DNA from: Aneurinibacillus sp. REN35
Lineage (GTDB): Bacteria > Bacillota > Bacilli > Aneurinibacillales > Aneurinibacillaceae
Length of the DNA stretch: 64,000 nucleotides
Reading direction: 5' to 3'
Assembly: GCF_041379945.2 (NCBI RefSeq)
Contig: NZ_JBFTXJ020000003.1
Coordinates: 372,001 to 436,000 of the forward strand
This document shows, one piece after another, positions 1 through 7,419 of the stretch (positions within the stretch are counted from its first letter, which is position 1; each line of letters starts with the position of its first letter). The notes under the pieces are model-generated. The model searched no databases. It saw nothing but the letters and a program-made list of their open reading frames with translations, and was not told where the DNA came from. Made by a program: the position numbers and the translations under genes.

Positions 1-339
1 ATGTTTTTAGGACATTACGGAAAATATCGGGCGTATTTGTCACGCCGTGCACAGATGGGGGTTGTTTTGTTTTTGCAGGCCCCCTTTTTTCTGCATGGAT
101 GGCTAAAAATGCAGGAGATAGCGCCGCAGAAGTATACGCTTCTGTATTCTTTTGCAGAAGGATGGTGCTCCCTGCTTGCTGAGCCTATTCGCCTACTTTT
201 TTTTGTATACCCATGGACAGATGCGATTGCTGTGCTCGCCAGTTTTACACTTGTACTGCTGGGGAGATTCATTCGGAGTGAAGAGACAGCATTTTTTTAT
301 TTTATTCCAGAAAGGAAACAAACGGATGGAGGGCGATAG
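1..339 (+). CDS. Small membrane protein of unknown function, possibly 5'-truncated
   Basis: I do not recognise this protein. The visible 112 residues have two hydrophobic stretches, roughly residues 20-35 and 65-88, so it is probably an integral membrane protein. An ATG sits exactly at the first base of the window, so the true start may lie further left. Its stop codon lies one base before the ATG of the amidohydrolase-like gene, and that gene's ribosome site (GGAGGG) lies inside the end of this one, so the two are probably translationally coupled. Confidence 0.5.
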   Translation: MFLGHYGKYRAYLSRRAQMGVVLFLQAPFFLHGWLKMQEIAPQKYTLLYSFAEGWCSLLAEPIRLLFFVYPWTDAIAVLASFTLVLLGRFIRSEETAFFYFIPERKQTDGGR

Positions 340-340
340 G

Positions 341-1372
341 ATGGAATTTATTGTGCGCGGTGCGACCTTAGTCAATCCAGAGCGTTGTTTTACCGCTGAC
401 GTATGGATTAAAGATGAAATGATTCATTATATCCATGAACATATTCCACCAAAACCGCCGATAAAAGAAATAGATGGCAGCGCGTGCTATATGCTTCCAG
501 GTTTTTTTCACTTTGGCACTTCGCTTGGCAGCCAAAGGATGAGTGTACAAGAATTAAAGAGTACACAGGAACAATGGTGCAAAAAAGGCATTACTTCGTA
601 TGTAGATGATCTTATGATCACGTATGATTCCAATTGGCGTACAAGGCTTGGTTATGAATTGGCGATGCATCATAATAGCTGGTTGGCCCATTGGACACGC
701 CTGCGTGTTCCGTACCGTTCCATGAACGAATCACTTATCCGTGCTGTGCTGGCTCACCCTATACCGATGCTGGAGCTGATTTTCCAACCGTCTGAGCAGC
801 CTGTAGGTTCGTTTTGGTCATTGCTTTTGAATGGATTTGCACGTCGCCGTAAAGCTCTTAAGCTCTCCTTTGCCGACGAATGTACGGAACGGGATAGGAA
901 GCGGTGGATAGCGGAGCATCTGCCTATGCTTGTTTCTATGCTTGAATATAGAGGCATTCCGCTTGTGCTCGATGAGCGGGCGGACATGCTTGCCTGCGTA
1001 AATGAACGCAAAATGGCATGCAGCCGCTATATTACATGGGAAGTAAACCGAAATGCAGAGCTTTCTTATGAACGGAAGCAATTCGGGACATATGACATAT
1101 CCTCTATCAATATGTGTAAGGCGGGAGTAGAGAAGGCTTTGCAGCGGTTGGTGAATGCAGCGTCCCGTCAACCAGCAAGATTATTTGGGGCGTATCCGCA
1201 AAAAGGAGCGCTTGTACCGGGGACGGAAGCAGACTTTTTTCTTATTGAGAAAAATTTCTTTGGAAATCCTGCAACTTTTTTGGCCCCTTCTTTCGTCTAT
1301 ACCAAAGGAAGAAGAAATAGGCATTTAATTTTTACGGAAACTGATACAAAAGTATGTAATATAGCTCTCTAA
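341..1372 (+). CDS. Amidohydrolase-like protein with degenerate active site
   Basis: The 343-aa product has the N-terminal beta-sandwich start of dihydroorotase/amidohydrolase proteins (GATLVNPERCFTADVWIKD) and the matching C-terminal signature (QPARLFGAYPQKGALVPGTEADF, residue order as in cyclic amidohydrolases). The LPGF motif is at residues 52-55, but the metal-binding His-x-His that should follow is replaced by F56-H57-F58-G59. I see no carboxylated-lysine motif or later conserved histidines in the shortened middle. I infer a non-catalytic member or one with a changed function. The ATG at 341 is preferred over an upstream in-frame ATG at 152 because family similarity begins there and a GGAGGG ribosome site precedes it. 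The ECF sigma gene follows after 66 nt. Confidence 0.7.
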   Translation: MEFIVRGATLVNPERCFTADVWIKDEMIHYIHEHIPPKPPIKEIDGSACYMLPGFFHFGTSLGSQRMSVQELKSTQEQWCKKGITSYVDDLMITYDSNWRTRLGYELAMHHNSWLAHWTRLRVPYRSMNESLIRAVLAHPIPMLELIFQPSEQPVGSFWSLLLNGFARRRKALKLSFADECTERDRKRWIAEHLPMLVSMLEYRGIPLVLDERADMLACVNERKMACSRYITWEVNRNAELSYERKQFGTYDISSINMCKAGVEKALQRLVNAASRQPARLFGAYPQKGALVPGTEADFFLIEKNFFGNPATFLAPSFVYTKGRRNRHLIFTETDTKVCNIAL

Positions 1373-1438
1373 CGGCGCTGTGTGATGACATCATAGAATA
1401 GTAGCGCAGACGGGGCGGAAGTCAACAGGGGGTAACAG

Positions 1439-2035
1439 ATGATTAGCACCGATTCTCAGTTAATTCGCGAGATCAAAGACGGCCGGGTAGAATATTATGC
1501 AGAGATCATCAACCGATATGAACGAAGAATTCTTGCCTTTATCCTTCATATGCTCAAAAGTTATCATATGGAAGATATGGCGGAAGATCTGGCACAGGAG
1601 ACGTTCTATAAAGCGTTTCGCAGCCTTCATTCGTTCCGCGATGCAGAAGCTTCGTTTTCGACCTGGTTATATACGATTGCACGCAACACCGTATTGAGCG
1701 AATTGCGGAAGAGCCGGAACTCTGAAGTCTATCTTGAGGATAGTAAGCAGCAACCAGCACGTATCGCCGAAGGTAAGTTGCCGGAACAGGAATTGCTGCG
1801 CACCGAACGGGTTTATCTTGTACGGCAGGCTATTAATAAACTGCCTGAAAAACAGCGTACGGCCCTCATTTTACGAGAATATGAGCAGCTTGATTACAAA
1901 GAAATTGCCCTAATCCTCGATTCTACGGTCAGTTCTGTGAAGTCCCTTTTGTTTAGAGCGCGCCACAGCATCAAGCAGCAGCTTGAGCCGTATATGTTTG
2001 ATATGTCATTTGATGAAGCGGAAGGAATGAGATAG
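1439..2035 (+). CDS. ECF-type RNA polymerase sigma factor
   Basis: The 198-aa protein has the two-domain layout of extracytoplasmic-function sigma factors. Sigma region 2 spans about residues 20-95, with the core-binding stretch DLAQETFYKAFRSLHSFR and the -10-recognition stretch STWLYTIARN. Region 4 spans about residues 130-185, with INKLPEKQRTALILREYE and the helix-turn-helix DYKEIALILDSTVSSVKSLL. It redirects RNA polymerase to a stress or envelope regulon that cannot be named from sequence. The start at 1439 has an AGGGGGT ribosome site. The next gene, 2 nt downstream, encodes a zinc-finger membrane protein typical of a cognate anti-sigma factor. Confidence 0.92.
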   Translation: MISTDSQLIREIKDGRVEYYAEIINRYERRILAFILHMLKSYHMEDMAEDLAQETFYKAFRSLHSFRDAEASFSTWLYTIARNTVLSELRKSRNSEVYLEDSKQQPARIAEGKLPEQELLRTERVYLVRQAINKLPEKQRTALILREYEQLDYKEIALILDSTVSSVKSLLFRARHSIKQQLEPYMFDMSFDEAEGMR

Positions 2036-2037
2036 CC

Positions 2038-2667
2038 ATGAACTGCAGAGCAGTCCGGGGGTTGCTTGCGGACTATGCAGAAGGCAAGCTCTCTGAGGCG
2101 TTAGAACAAGAGGTAGAGAAGCACCTTGAAACATGTGCAGCCTGCGAGGAAGAATACTCGTTTTACATAGAATCGAATCAGGCTCTGCTTCATTCTCCTA
2201 TTTTGCCTGCCGCATATGAAGATACAAGCGTATCTAATAAAGTAATGGAGCGTATTTTACAGGAGAATAAATGGGCTGCTCCGGTTCCTGAGCGTGCAAG
2301 GGAGATTCCTGTTTCTACACAAAAATGGGTGACAGGATTGGCAATTGCGCTGCTTTTAGCCTGCTTTCTTCCGGTATTTATGCTTGGCAAACAGCTCAGT
2401 GAAGTGATGCAGCCAGATCCTTTTGAAGCGGCTACAGATATGGTTATATCTGCAGAAGCGCTTCCTTTTTCAACCGAAGGCGTGCGAAGAACACAGACAA
2501 TTTCATACGGCGTGATTGCTACTGCATCCGAGCCTATCCCTTACCATCTGCCTCCAAAAGAGCAGACATCGCATGTTCATTATGGTTTGCTATCGGCATT
2601 GTTTGGTATACTGGTTATTGTGGTTAGTATGAGTTGGCTTTCACGCTTGAAAAAACACGCAGACTGA
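2038..2667 (+). CDS. Zinc-finger transmembrane anti-sigma factor
   Basis: The 209-aa product begins with a ZAS-type zinc-binding motif: H29, C33 and C36 in the pattern HxxxCxxC. A transmembrane segment lies at about residues 99-119 and a second hydrophobic segment at about 181-200. This layout fits an anti-sigma factor holding the upstream ECF sigma at the membrane until a signal releases it. The gene starts 2 nt after the sigma stop, so co-expression is near certain. Partnership with that sigma is inferred from position and domain type. An intrinsic terminator follows directly. Confidence 0.85.
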   Translation: MNCRAVRGLLADYAEGKLSEALEQEVEKHLETCAACEEEYSFYIESNQALLHSPILPAAYEDTSVSNKVMERILQENKWAAPVPERAREIPVSTQKWVTGLAIALLLACFLPVFMLGKQLSEVMQPDPFEAATDMVISAEALPFSTEGVRRTQTISYGVIATASEPIPYHLPPKEQTSHVHYGLLSALFGILVIVVSMSWLSRLKKHAD

Positions 2668-2697
2668 CCGTTCCTTTTTGGACGGTTTTTCTTTTTG
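2667..2697 (+). terminator. Intrinsic terminator after the sigma/anti-sigma pair
   Basis: A short hairpin pairs ACCG with CGGT and TCC with GGA around a five-T loop, followed by a T-rich tract. It begins at the anti-sigma stop codon. Confidence 0.7.
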
Positions 2698-2730
2698 TTG
2701 GAGAGTGAACGGAAATAGGGAGGTTGTTTC

Positions 2731-3813
2731 ATGAGGCAACAATGGGAGATGCAGCTTGAGAGAGCGATTGCATTGCTAGAAGCAGGAGATATTGAGAGCG
2801 GATTAATGGAACTTGGAGCTGTAGAAAAAAATCATCCAGATGATCCGGTACTCGGACTGCAGCTTGTGAATATTTATCATGAATTGGGCCATCATGATTC
2901 TGCCCTTGCTATATTGGAAAGATTGGAAGTGCGGCGCGGAGAGTGGGATGCTGAGATACAAAAAGAGATGAGTGTATACCGGGCATCCCTCTATATTGAT
3001 TTAGATCGGCTTCAGGAAGCAATGGATGTGCTGCTGCCGATAAAGGAAGCAGGCACAGATGATTACCGTGTCTTTGCGTTGCTTGGCGAGCTGTTCCTTA
3101 TTGATGGACTCACCGAGGTCGCCATCCGCTATTTTGAGAGGGCTGTGGAGCTTGCGCCTGATAATGAAGAGATTCAGTATCTATTAGGCAGGTTATATGC
3201 AGAGGAAGGCGAAAGCGAGCGAGCGATGGCGAAATGGCAGCTTCTTGAAGGTTTTGAGGAAGAAGCCGCAATCCTGCTTGAGAGGGCTCGCCTGGCTGCA
3301 AGGCAGGGAGATTTTGAGGCTGCGCTTGCGCTTTATGAAAAGATTGAAGACGATGAGGGGAATATAGAAGCGTTGTACGGCGCAGGAATGATGGCATATC
3401 AATTAGGGGACTGGCAGCGTGCCGTTCGCCATCTGGCCCGCTTAATTGAGCAGGATGCAGATTATATCTCTGCTTACTCTCTGCTTGCTGAAGCATTATG
3501 GAAGCTCAATATGAAGGAACAGGCTTTGGCAATTTATCAGCGTGCACTTACGATCCATGTGGAAGAAGAGAAACTGCTTGCGGGATATTTACGCTTGGTA
3601 ATCGAACTTAGAAAATGGGATGAGGCAGAAGCCACGCTTGCGAAGCTTCGTGAAATAGACGAAGAAGACCCGGCGTATTGGTATTGGCAGGGACGCATGG
3701 CCGAGGCACAGGGCAGAGTACAAGACGCTCTCGCTTATTATGAACAGGTGCTCTCTAGTGGTGAAGCGGTAGCGGATGTACAACAGCGTTATCAGAATTT
3801 AATCCAGCATTAA
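2731..3813 (+). CDS. ypiA: Tetratricopeptide-repeat protein, YpiA-like
   Basis: This 360-aa soluble protein consists of tandem TPR units from end to end, for example YRVFALLGELFLIDGLTEVA followed by a unit with AIRYFERAVELAPDNEEIQY. TPR arrays bind partner proteins and have no catalytic activity. Length and position upstream of ypiF-qcrABC match B. subtilis YpiA, whose role is poorly defined, so the symbol rests on synteny as well as fold. The ATG at 2731 has an AGGGAGG ribosome site. It is flanked by terminators and looks monocistronic. Confidence 0.75.
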   Translation: MRQQWEMQLERAIALLEAGDIESGLMELGAVEKNHPDDPVLGLQLVNIYHELGHHDSALAILERLEVRRGEWDAEIQKEMSVYRASLYIDLDRLQEAMDVLLPIKEAGTDDYRVFALLGELFLIDGLTEVAIRYFERAVELAPDNEEIQYLLGRLYAEEGESERAMAKWQLLEGFEEEAAILLERARLAARQGDFEAALALYEKIEDDEGNIEALYGAGMMAYQLGDWQRAVRHLARLIEQDADYISAYSLLAEALWKLNMKEQALAIYQRALTIHVEEEKLLAGYLRLVIELRKWDEAEATLAKLREIDEEDPAYWYWQGRMAEAQGRVQDALAYYEQVLSSGEAVADVQQRYQNLIQH

Positions 3814-3817
3814 AAGG

Positions 3818-3866
3818 AAGGGCAGGTATGTCGTAAGGATGGCATGCCTGCCCTTCTCTATTGATT
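3818..3866 (+). terminator. Probable intrinsic terminator after ypiA
   Basis: A 10-bp perfect stem (GAAGGGCAGG at 3818 with CCTGCCCTTC at 3847-3856) starts just after the ypiA stop. The following tract is T-rich but interrupted, so termination may be partial. Confidence 0.55.
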
Positions 3867-3949
3867 ATTTTCTTTACATAGAGGTATATGTTATTTTTCT
3901 TTCGGTCAATACTGGCAGATAACAGTATATCCTGAAAGGAGTAATCCGC

Positions 3950-5038
3950 TTGAATTTGGCTGATACGCTTGTCTATGCCGATATCCGACAACTCCATCAA
4001 CTGGCTTCTGCTTGCGGACTTACATGCAATCGCCACTCCAAGCACGAGTTGATCCAAAGTTTGCACCGCCAATTAACATCCGCTGCATTTTGTCAGGACG
4101 TACATGGAAGTTTGGTATGGGAGGAGAAACGCTTTCTGCTTTCGCTCATATTTGAGAGGCGGAAAGAGTATTCCTATGAAGCACTTCTTAGTCGCGCGCG
4201 AAAGTCATTTAAGGAAGAGATACGATCTGGTGAGCACGAAAAGCTGCTGAATCGTATGCTGGTGAACGGTTGGCTGTTCCGTTTGCAGAGATCGTATGCG
4301 ATCATGTATGTCATGCCGGATGATTTGCGCATAAAGTGGCAGGAGATTTTTGTAAAAGAAGTGAAGGATGCCGCATATGGTAATTATACGAAGCCCGCTC
4401 TTTATCGCGACGACACCCATGTTATGGTCTATGACCTGCAACAGCTGCTGGGCTACGTGCAGAAACACAAGGTTCCTTTGTCTAAAGAGGGAGTTATGCA
4501 TCGCAAACAGCAGCAAAAAGTATTGGAACTCATGGCTGTATGTGAGAATTTGGTCGAGAGCAAAGAATGGCGTTTTGGATATGGCCGAAGATTCAGGAGC
4601 TATCCGGATCGTTTGGCGCTATTGTACGATTTTGCGTATCATCATCGGTGGCTTACAGAGGATGAAAATGTGCTGACGCTGACAGAAATGGGAGTAGAAC
4701 AAATACAAAAGGGATTAAGAGAAGAGGTTGCAGAACAACTTGTCGCGTTCTGGCTGCTGTCGTATAGAAAAGCGATTCCTGTGATTGAGAGTTTGTGGAG
4801 ATTTATTGCTGCCGTTTGCGATGAAGCATGGATGGAGGAAGCAAGTCTTATTCTGGCGCTTCAAGATTGGATTCGCCCCTTTTATTACGACACTGAAAAA
4901 GAGGTGATTCGCCGTCGGCTTCTGTCCATGATGGTTCATCTAGGCATATTGCAGCGTGGAGTTATTGCAGAAAGTTCTATTGTTTACACGGTTACGAACT
5001 GGGGTAAATCTTTAGTAAACAACACACCAAAATTGTAA
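3950..5038 (+). CDS. Uncharacterised 362-aa protein in the ypiA-qcr region
   Basis: I do not recognise this protein. The first 45 residues (RQLHQLASACGL, then KHELIQSLHRQL) look like a small SAP/Rho-N-like helical DNA-binding motif, and the rest appears to be a series of helical or winged-helix-like segments rich in Arg, Trp and Tyr. There is no signal peptide or membrane segment. The start is TTG at 3950, supported by an AAAGGAG site 7 nt upstream. It occupies a position where B. subtilis carries no equivalent. A nucleic-acid-related role is a weak inference from composition. Confidence 0.75.
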   Translation: MNLADTLVYADIRQLHQLASACGLTCNRHSKHELIQSLHRQLTSAAFCQDVHGSLVWEEKRFLLSLIFERRKEYSYEALLSRARKSFKEEIRSGEHEKLLNRMLVNGWLFRLQRSYAIMYVMPDDLRIKWQEIFVKEVKDAAYGNYTKPALYRDDTHVMVYDLQQLLGYVQKHKVPLSKEGVMHRKQQQKVLELMAVCENLVESKEWRFGYGRRFRSYPDRLALLYDFAYHHRWLTEDENVLTLTEMGVEQIQKGLREEVAEQLVAFWLLSYRKAIPVIESLWRFIAAVCDEAWMEEASLILALQDWIRPFYYDTEKEVIRRRLLSMMVHLGILQRGVIAESSIVYTVTNWGKSLVNNTPKL

Positions 5039-5240
5039 ATTAAGTAAGGACACATTTCGCGGACGAGAATATGATAAAGTAGCATCCATATTCTTCTCTG
5101 ATACAGGAAGTTGAATGGGATTAAAACTGTATATTTCTGAATATTCAAACAAAGATAAAACGTACATGAACTGCACGTGTTAGCAAGCGAACCTAAAAGA
5201 AATCAAATAAGCGGTGCAACATCGAATGGAGGGAAAACAA

Positions 5241-5444
5241 ATGGAAAAGCAAAAGCAAAGCATTGTAAATCCTTCGACACTGAGCCTGATGGCAGAAATG
5301 GTTCTAGATGAAGCTATTCGCAACTATCGAATTGATACACTTTATAAGCATATTGATGAGGCATTAATACAAGGCGATAAGGCAAAGTTCAAATCGCTGT
5401 CTGGTGAATTGAAGAAGGTGCTCGCAAGTAAAGAGAGCAAGTAG
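5241..5444 (+). CDS. Stand-alone IDEAL-domain protein
   Basis: The 67-aa product matches the IDEAL domain: an N-terminal helix (LMAEMVLDEAIRNYRI) and the signature IDEALIQGDKAKFKSLS, followed by a Lys-rich tail. IDEAL domains occur in small Bacillales proteins of poorly known function, including ComK and the C-terminus of YpiB. In B. subtilis this position holds YpiB, which has a UPF0302 domain before IDEAL; here only the IDEAL part is present. The ATG at 5241 is chosen over an in-frame start at 5214 because GGAGGG lies just before it. Confidence 0.75.
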   Translation: MEKQKQSIVNPSTLSLMAEMVLDEAIRNYRIDTLYKHIDEALIQGDKAKFKSLSGELKKVLASKESK

Positions 5445-5472
5445 CAAACAAATAATGGATATGGTAAGCTAA

Positions 5473-5497
5473 AACCCGGAAACTCCGGGTTTTTTGT
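5473..5497 (+). terminator. Intrinsic terminator after the IDEAL gene
   Basis: A perfect 7-bp stem (ACCCGGA with TCCGGGT) with an AAC loop is followed by a run of T. Confidence 0.85.
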
Positions 5498-5536
5498 TGT
5501 TCGGAGTACACTAGCAAAAGAAAGAGGGATAGGCAT

Positions 5537-5998
5537 ATGCGTTGGAAGGTAGAAGATATGGAACAGTTGATTGGGATGGAAGAATATGTAGATACGCTTT
5601 TATACCCAGTAAGTGTATCTGGGGAAAATTGGGATGAAGGTTGGATTAAAGACCAATTTTGGCTTGAGAGGGTCTGCGGATATGCAGAAAGACAGTTGAC
5701 AGGGCGTCTCTTTTTGTTCCAACCCTTATGTGTAGCAGGAAAACAAGAGAGGAACAGCCGGCTTACCCTGCAATTCATAGAGCAAAATATTCATGCATTA
5801 TCTAGTCGTTTTCCCTATCATCTAGTCGTTACGAATGATAAATTCACTGCTGAAGAGATGAATAAAGAAGGTATTCATACCCATTTGATTTCGGCGCCTC
5901 CAGAAGAGAAAGCGGATACAAAAATATTTCTTGAAAAAGCGCTAAGCGAAAGCAATCGTATTCTGAAGCTTTGTGTCGAACATTGGCAAAAAATATAG
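5537..5998 (+). CDS. ypiF: YpiF family protein (DUF2487)
   Basis: The 153-aa protein starts MRWKVEDMEQLIGMEEYVDT, which fits the DUF2487/YpiF family, and it lies directly upstream of qcrABC as in B. subtilis. It is soluble and has no known catalytic residues. The function is unknown. Conserved adjacency to the cytochrome bc complex genes suggests a link to respiration, but that is inference. The ATG at 5537 has a weak AGAGGGAT ribosome site. Confidence 0.75.
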   Translation: MRWKVEDMEQLIGMEEYVDTLLYPVSVSGENWDEGWIKDQFWLERVCGYAERQLTGRLFLFQPLCVAGKQERNSRLTLQFIEQNIHALSSRFPYHLVVTNDKFTAEEMNKEGIHTHLISAPPEEKADTKIFLEKALSESNRILKLCVEHWQKI

Positions 5999-6006
5999 GT
6001 GTTAAA

Positions 6007-6036
6007 TTGTGAATATTGTATAACAATAAGTACAAT
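6007..6036 (+). promoter_or_regulatory. Candidate qcr promoter P1 with Rex-like dyad
   Basis: TTGTGA at 6007-6012 and TACAAT at 6031-6036 are separated by 18 nt, a plausible sigma-A promoter. A 20-nt imperfect dyad at 6007-6026 has the left half TTGTGAA and right half ATAACAA. The known Rex operator is TTGTGAA-N6-TTCACAA, so the left half is exact and the right half matches 5 of 7. A Rex gene lies at 24483 in this window. Binding is a hypothesis. Confidence 0.4.
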
Positions 6037-6074
6037 GGCACGGGTAATGATAAGGTTTCCTCTGTTTCAAATTC

Positions 6075-6103
6075 TTGACAGTCTATAACCCTTCAATTAT
6101 GAT
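6075..6103 (+). promoter_or_regulatory. Sigma-A promoter P2 for qcrABC
   Basis: A consensus -35 TTGACA at 6075-6080 and -10 TATGAT at 6098-6103 are separated by exactly 17 nt. This is the strongest promoter-like sequence ahead of qcrA. Confidence 0.75.
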
Positions 6104-6180
6104 GGTTATGTCCTAGTAAAGATGTGTGGTAATGTGGCCGTCCGTGCGGACGTTATCATAAGGATAGGAGGTTAGAGAGC

Positions 6181-6705
6181 ATGAGTGAACGTAACAACAA
6201 AGGGGTATCCAGAAGGCAATTCCTCAACTATTGTCTTACTGGAGTCGGCGGGTTTTTAGCAGCTGGGATGTTGGCGCCGATGGTAAAGTTCGCGATTGAT
6301 CCGGCTTTGAAAAAAGCGGAGGCCGCTGGCGGAAAAGTTCCTGTCGCAAGCGTAGGCGATATTACCGAAGAGCCAAAAAGTATTAGTTTTAAAAAGAAAA
6401 TTGTTGACGTGTGGACCGGCGAACAGGAGACTCCTTTAACAGCTTGGGTGTACAAGCAGGGCGATGAAGTGATTGCGCTTTCACCAGTTTGTAAACATCT
6501 GGGGTGTATGGTGAACTGGAATGGGGATGAGAAGCACAAAAACGAGTTCTTCTGCCCGTGCCATTTAGGCCGCTATGAGAAGAATGGAAAAAACATTCCG
6601 GGTACACCGCCAATGAAGCCGCTCGATCAGTATGACGTCGAAGTGAAAGACGGAAAAGTGCTGCTCGGTGAGGTTAAGCCAAACAAGATTGCAGAGGGGG
6701 CATAA
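6181..6705 (+). CDS. qcrA: Menaquinol:cytochrome c reductase Rieske iron-sulfur subunit
   Basis: QcrA carries the [2Fe-2S] cluster that takes electrons from menaquinol in the bc complex of the cytoplasmic membrane. The 174-aa protein has both Rieske boxes: C104-K-H106-L-G-C109 and C125-P-C127-H128. By family rule C104, H106, C125 and H128 bind the cluster, and C109 and C127 form a disulfide. The N-terminus has a twin-arginine-type motif (SRRQFLNYCL) before a hydrophobic anchor at about residues 18-38. GGAGG precedes the ATG, and qcrB follows after 6 nt. Confidence 0.96.
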   Translation: MSERNNKGVSRRQFLNYCLTGVGGFLAAGMLAPMVKFAIDPALKKAEAAGGKVPVASVGDITEEPKSISFKKKIVDVWTGEQETPLTAWVYKQGDEVIALSPVCKHLGCMVNWNGDEKHKNEFFCPCHLGRYEKNGKNIPGTPPMKPLDQYDVEVKDGKVLLGEVKPNKIAEGA

Positions 6706-6711
6706 TGTAGC

Positions 6712-7383
6712 ATGATCCGCAAATTGTATGATTGGGTGGATGAGCGTCTCAATGTTACCCCGATGTGGCGTGACATTGCGGACCATGAAGTGCCCGAGCA
6801 CGTAAATCCGGCTCATCACTTTTCCGCGTTCGTTTACTGTTTTGGTGGACTTACATTCTTTATTACTGTTATTCAGATTTTGTCCGGTATGTTCCTAACA
6901 ATGTATTATGTTCCGGATATCATCAATGCGTATGAATCCGTTAAATACTTGCAGAACGAAGTAGCATTTGGGGTTATCGTTCGGGGTATGCATCACTGGG
7001 GTGCTAGTCTAGTAATTGTTATGATGTTCTTACATACGTTACGGGTATTCTTCCAAGGAGCCTATAAGCGTCCGCGTGAATTAAACTGGGTTGTTGGGGT
7101 GTTGATTTTCGGCGTGATGATCGGACTGGGCTTTACAGGATACCTTCTTCCTTGGGATAACAAAGCGTATTTTGCAACCAAGGTAGGTATTCAAATCGCA
7201 GAGCAGGTTCCGTTTATTGGGGTATTTATTAAGACGCTGCTGCAGGGCGGGCCGATTGTCGGTGCCGAAACGCTGGCACGCTTCTTTGCAATTCACGTGT
7301 TCTTCCTGCCGGGTGCGTTATTTGCTCTGTTGGGTGCACACTTTATTATGATTCGGAGACAGGGAATCTCTGGACCGTTATAA
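6712..7383 (+). CDS. qcrB: Menaquinol:cytochrome c reductase cytochrome b subunit
   Basis: This 223-aa protein corresponds to cytochrome b6, the N-terminal half of cytochrome b, with four transmembrane helices that hold two b haems. Expected haem-ligand histidines are visible in MHHWGAS and MFLHTLRVF on helix B and in FAIHVFF and GAHFIMI on helix D. The loop GFTGYLLPWD is characteristic of the quinol oxidation site. It lies between qcrA and qcrC in the order found in Bacillus. Confidence 0.96.
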   Translation: MIRKLYDWVDERLNVTPMWRDIADHEVPEHVNPAHHFSAFVYCFGGLTFFITVIQILSGMFLTMYYVPDIINAYESVKYLQNEVAFGVIVRGMHHWGASLVIVMMFLHTLRVFFQGAYKRPRELNWVVGVLIFGVMIGLGFTGYLLPWDNKAYFATKVGIQIAEQVPFIGVFIKTLLQGGPIVGAETLARFFAIHVFFLPGALFALLGAHFIMIRRQGISGPL

Positions 7384-7419
7384 GATGGAGTACGATCCAT
7401 TGACAAGGGGGGTAATTCA

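Noticed and set aside
152-340. 63-codon N-terminal extension of the amidohydrolase-like gene
   Set aside because: It overlaps the upstream membrane-protein gene in another frame, and family similarity and a ribosome site both point to the ATG at 341.
3110-3496. 128-codon minus-strand frame inside ypiA
   Set aside because: It is the reverse complement of TPR-coding sequence, without a ribosome site or known domain.
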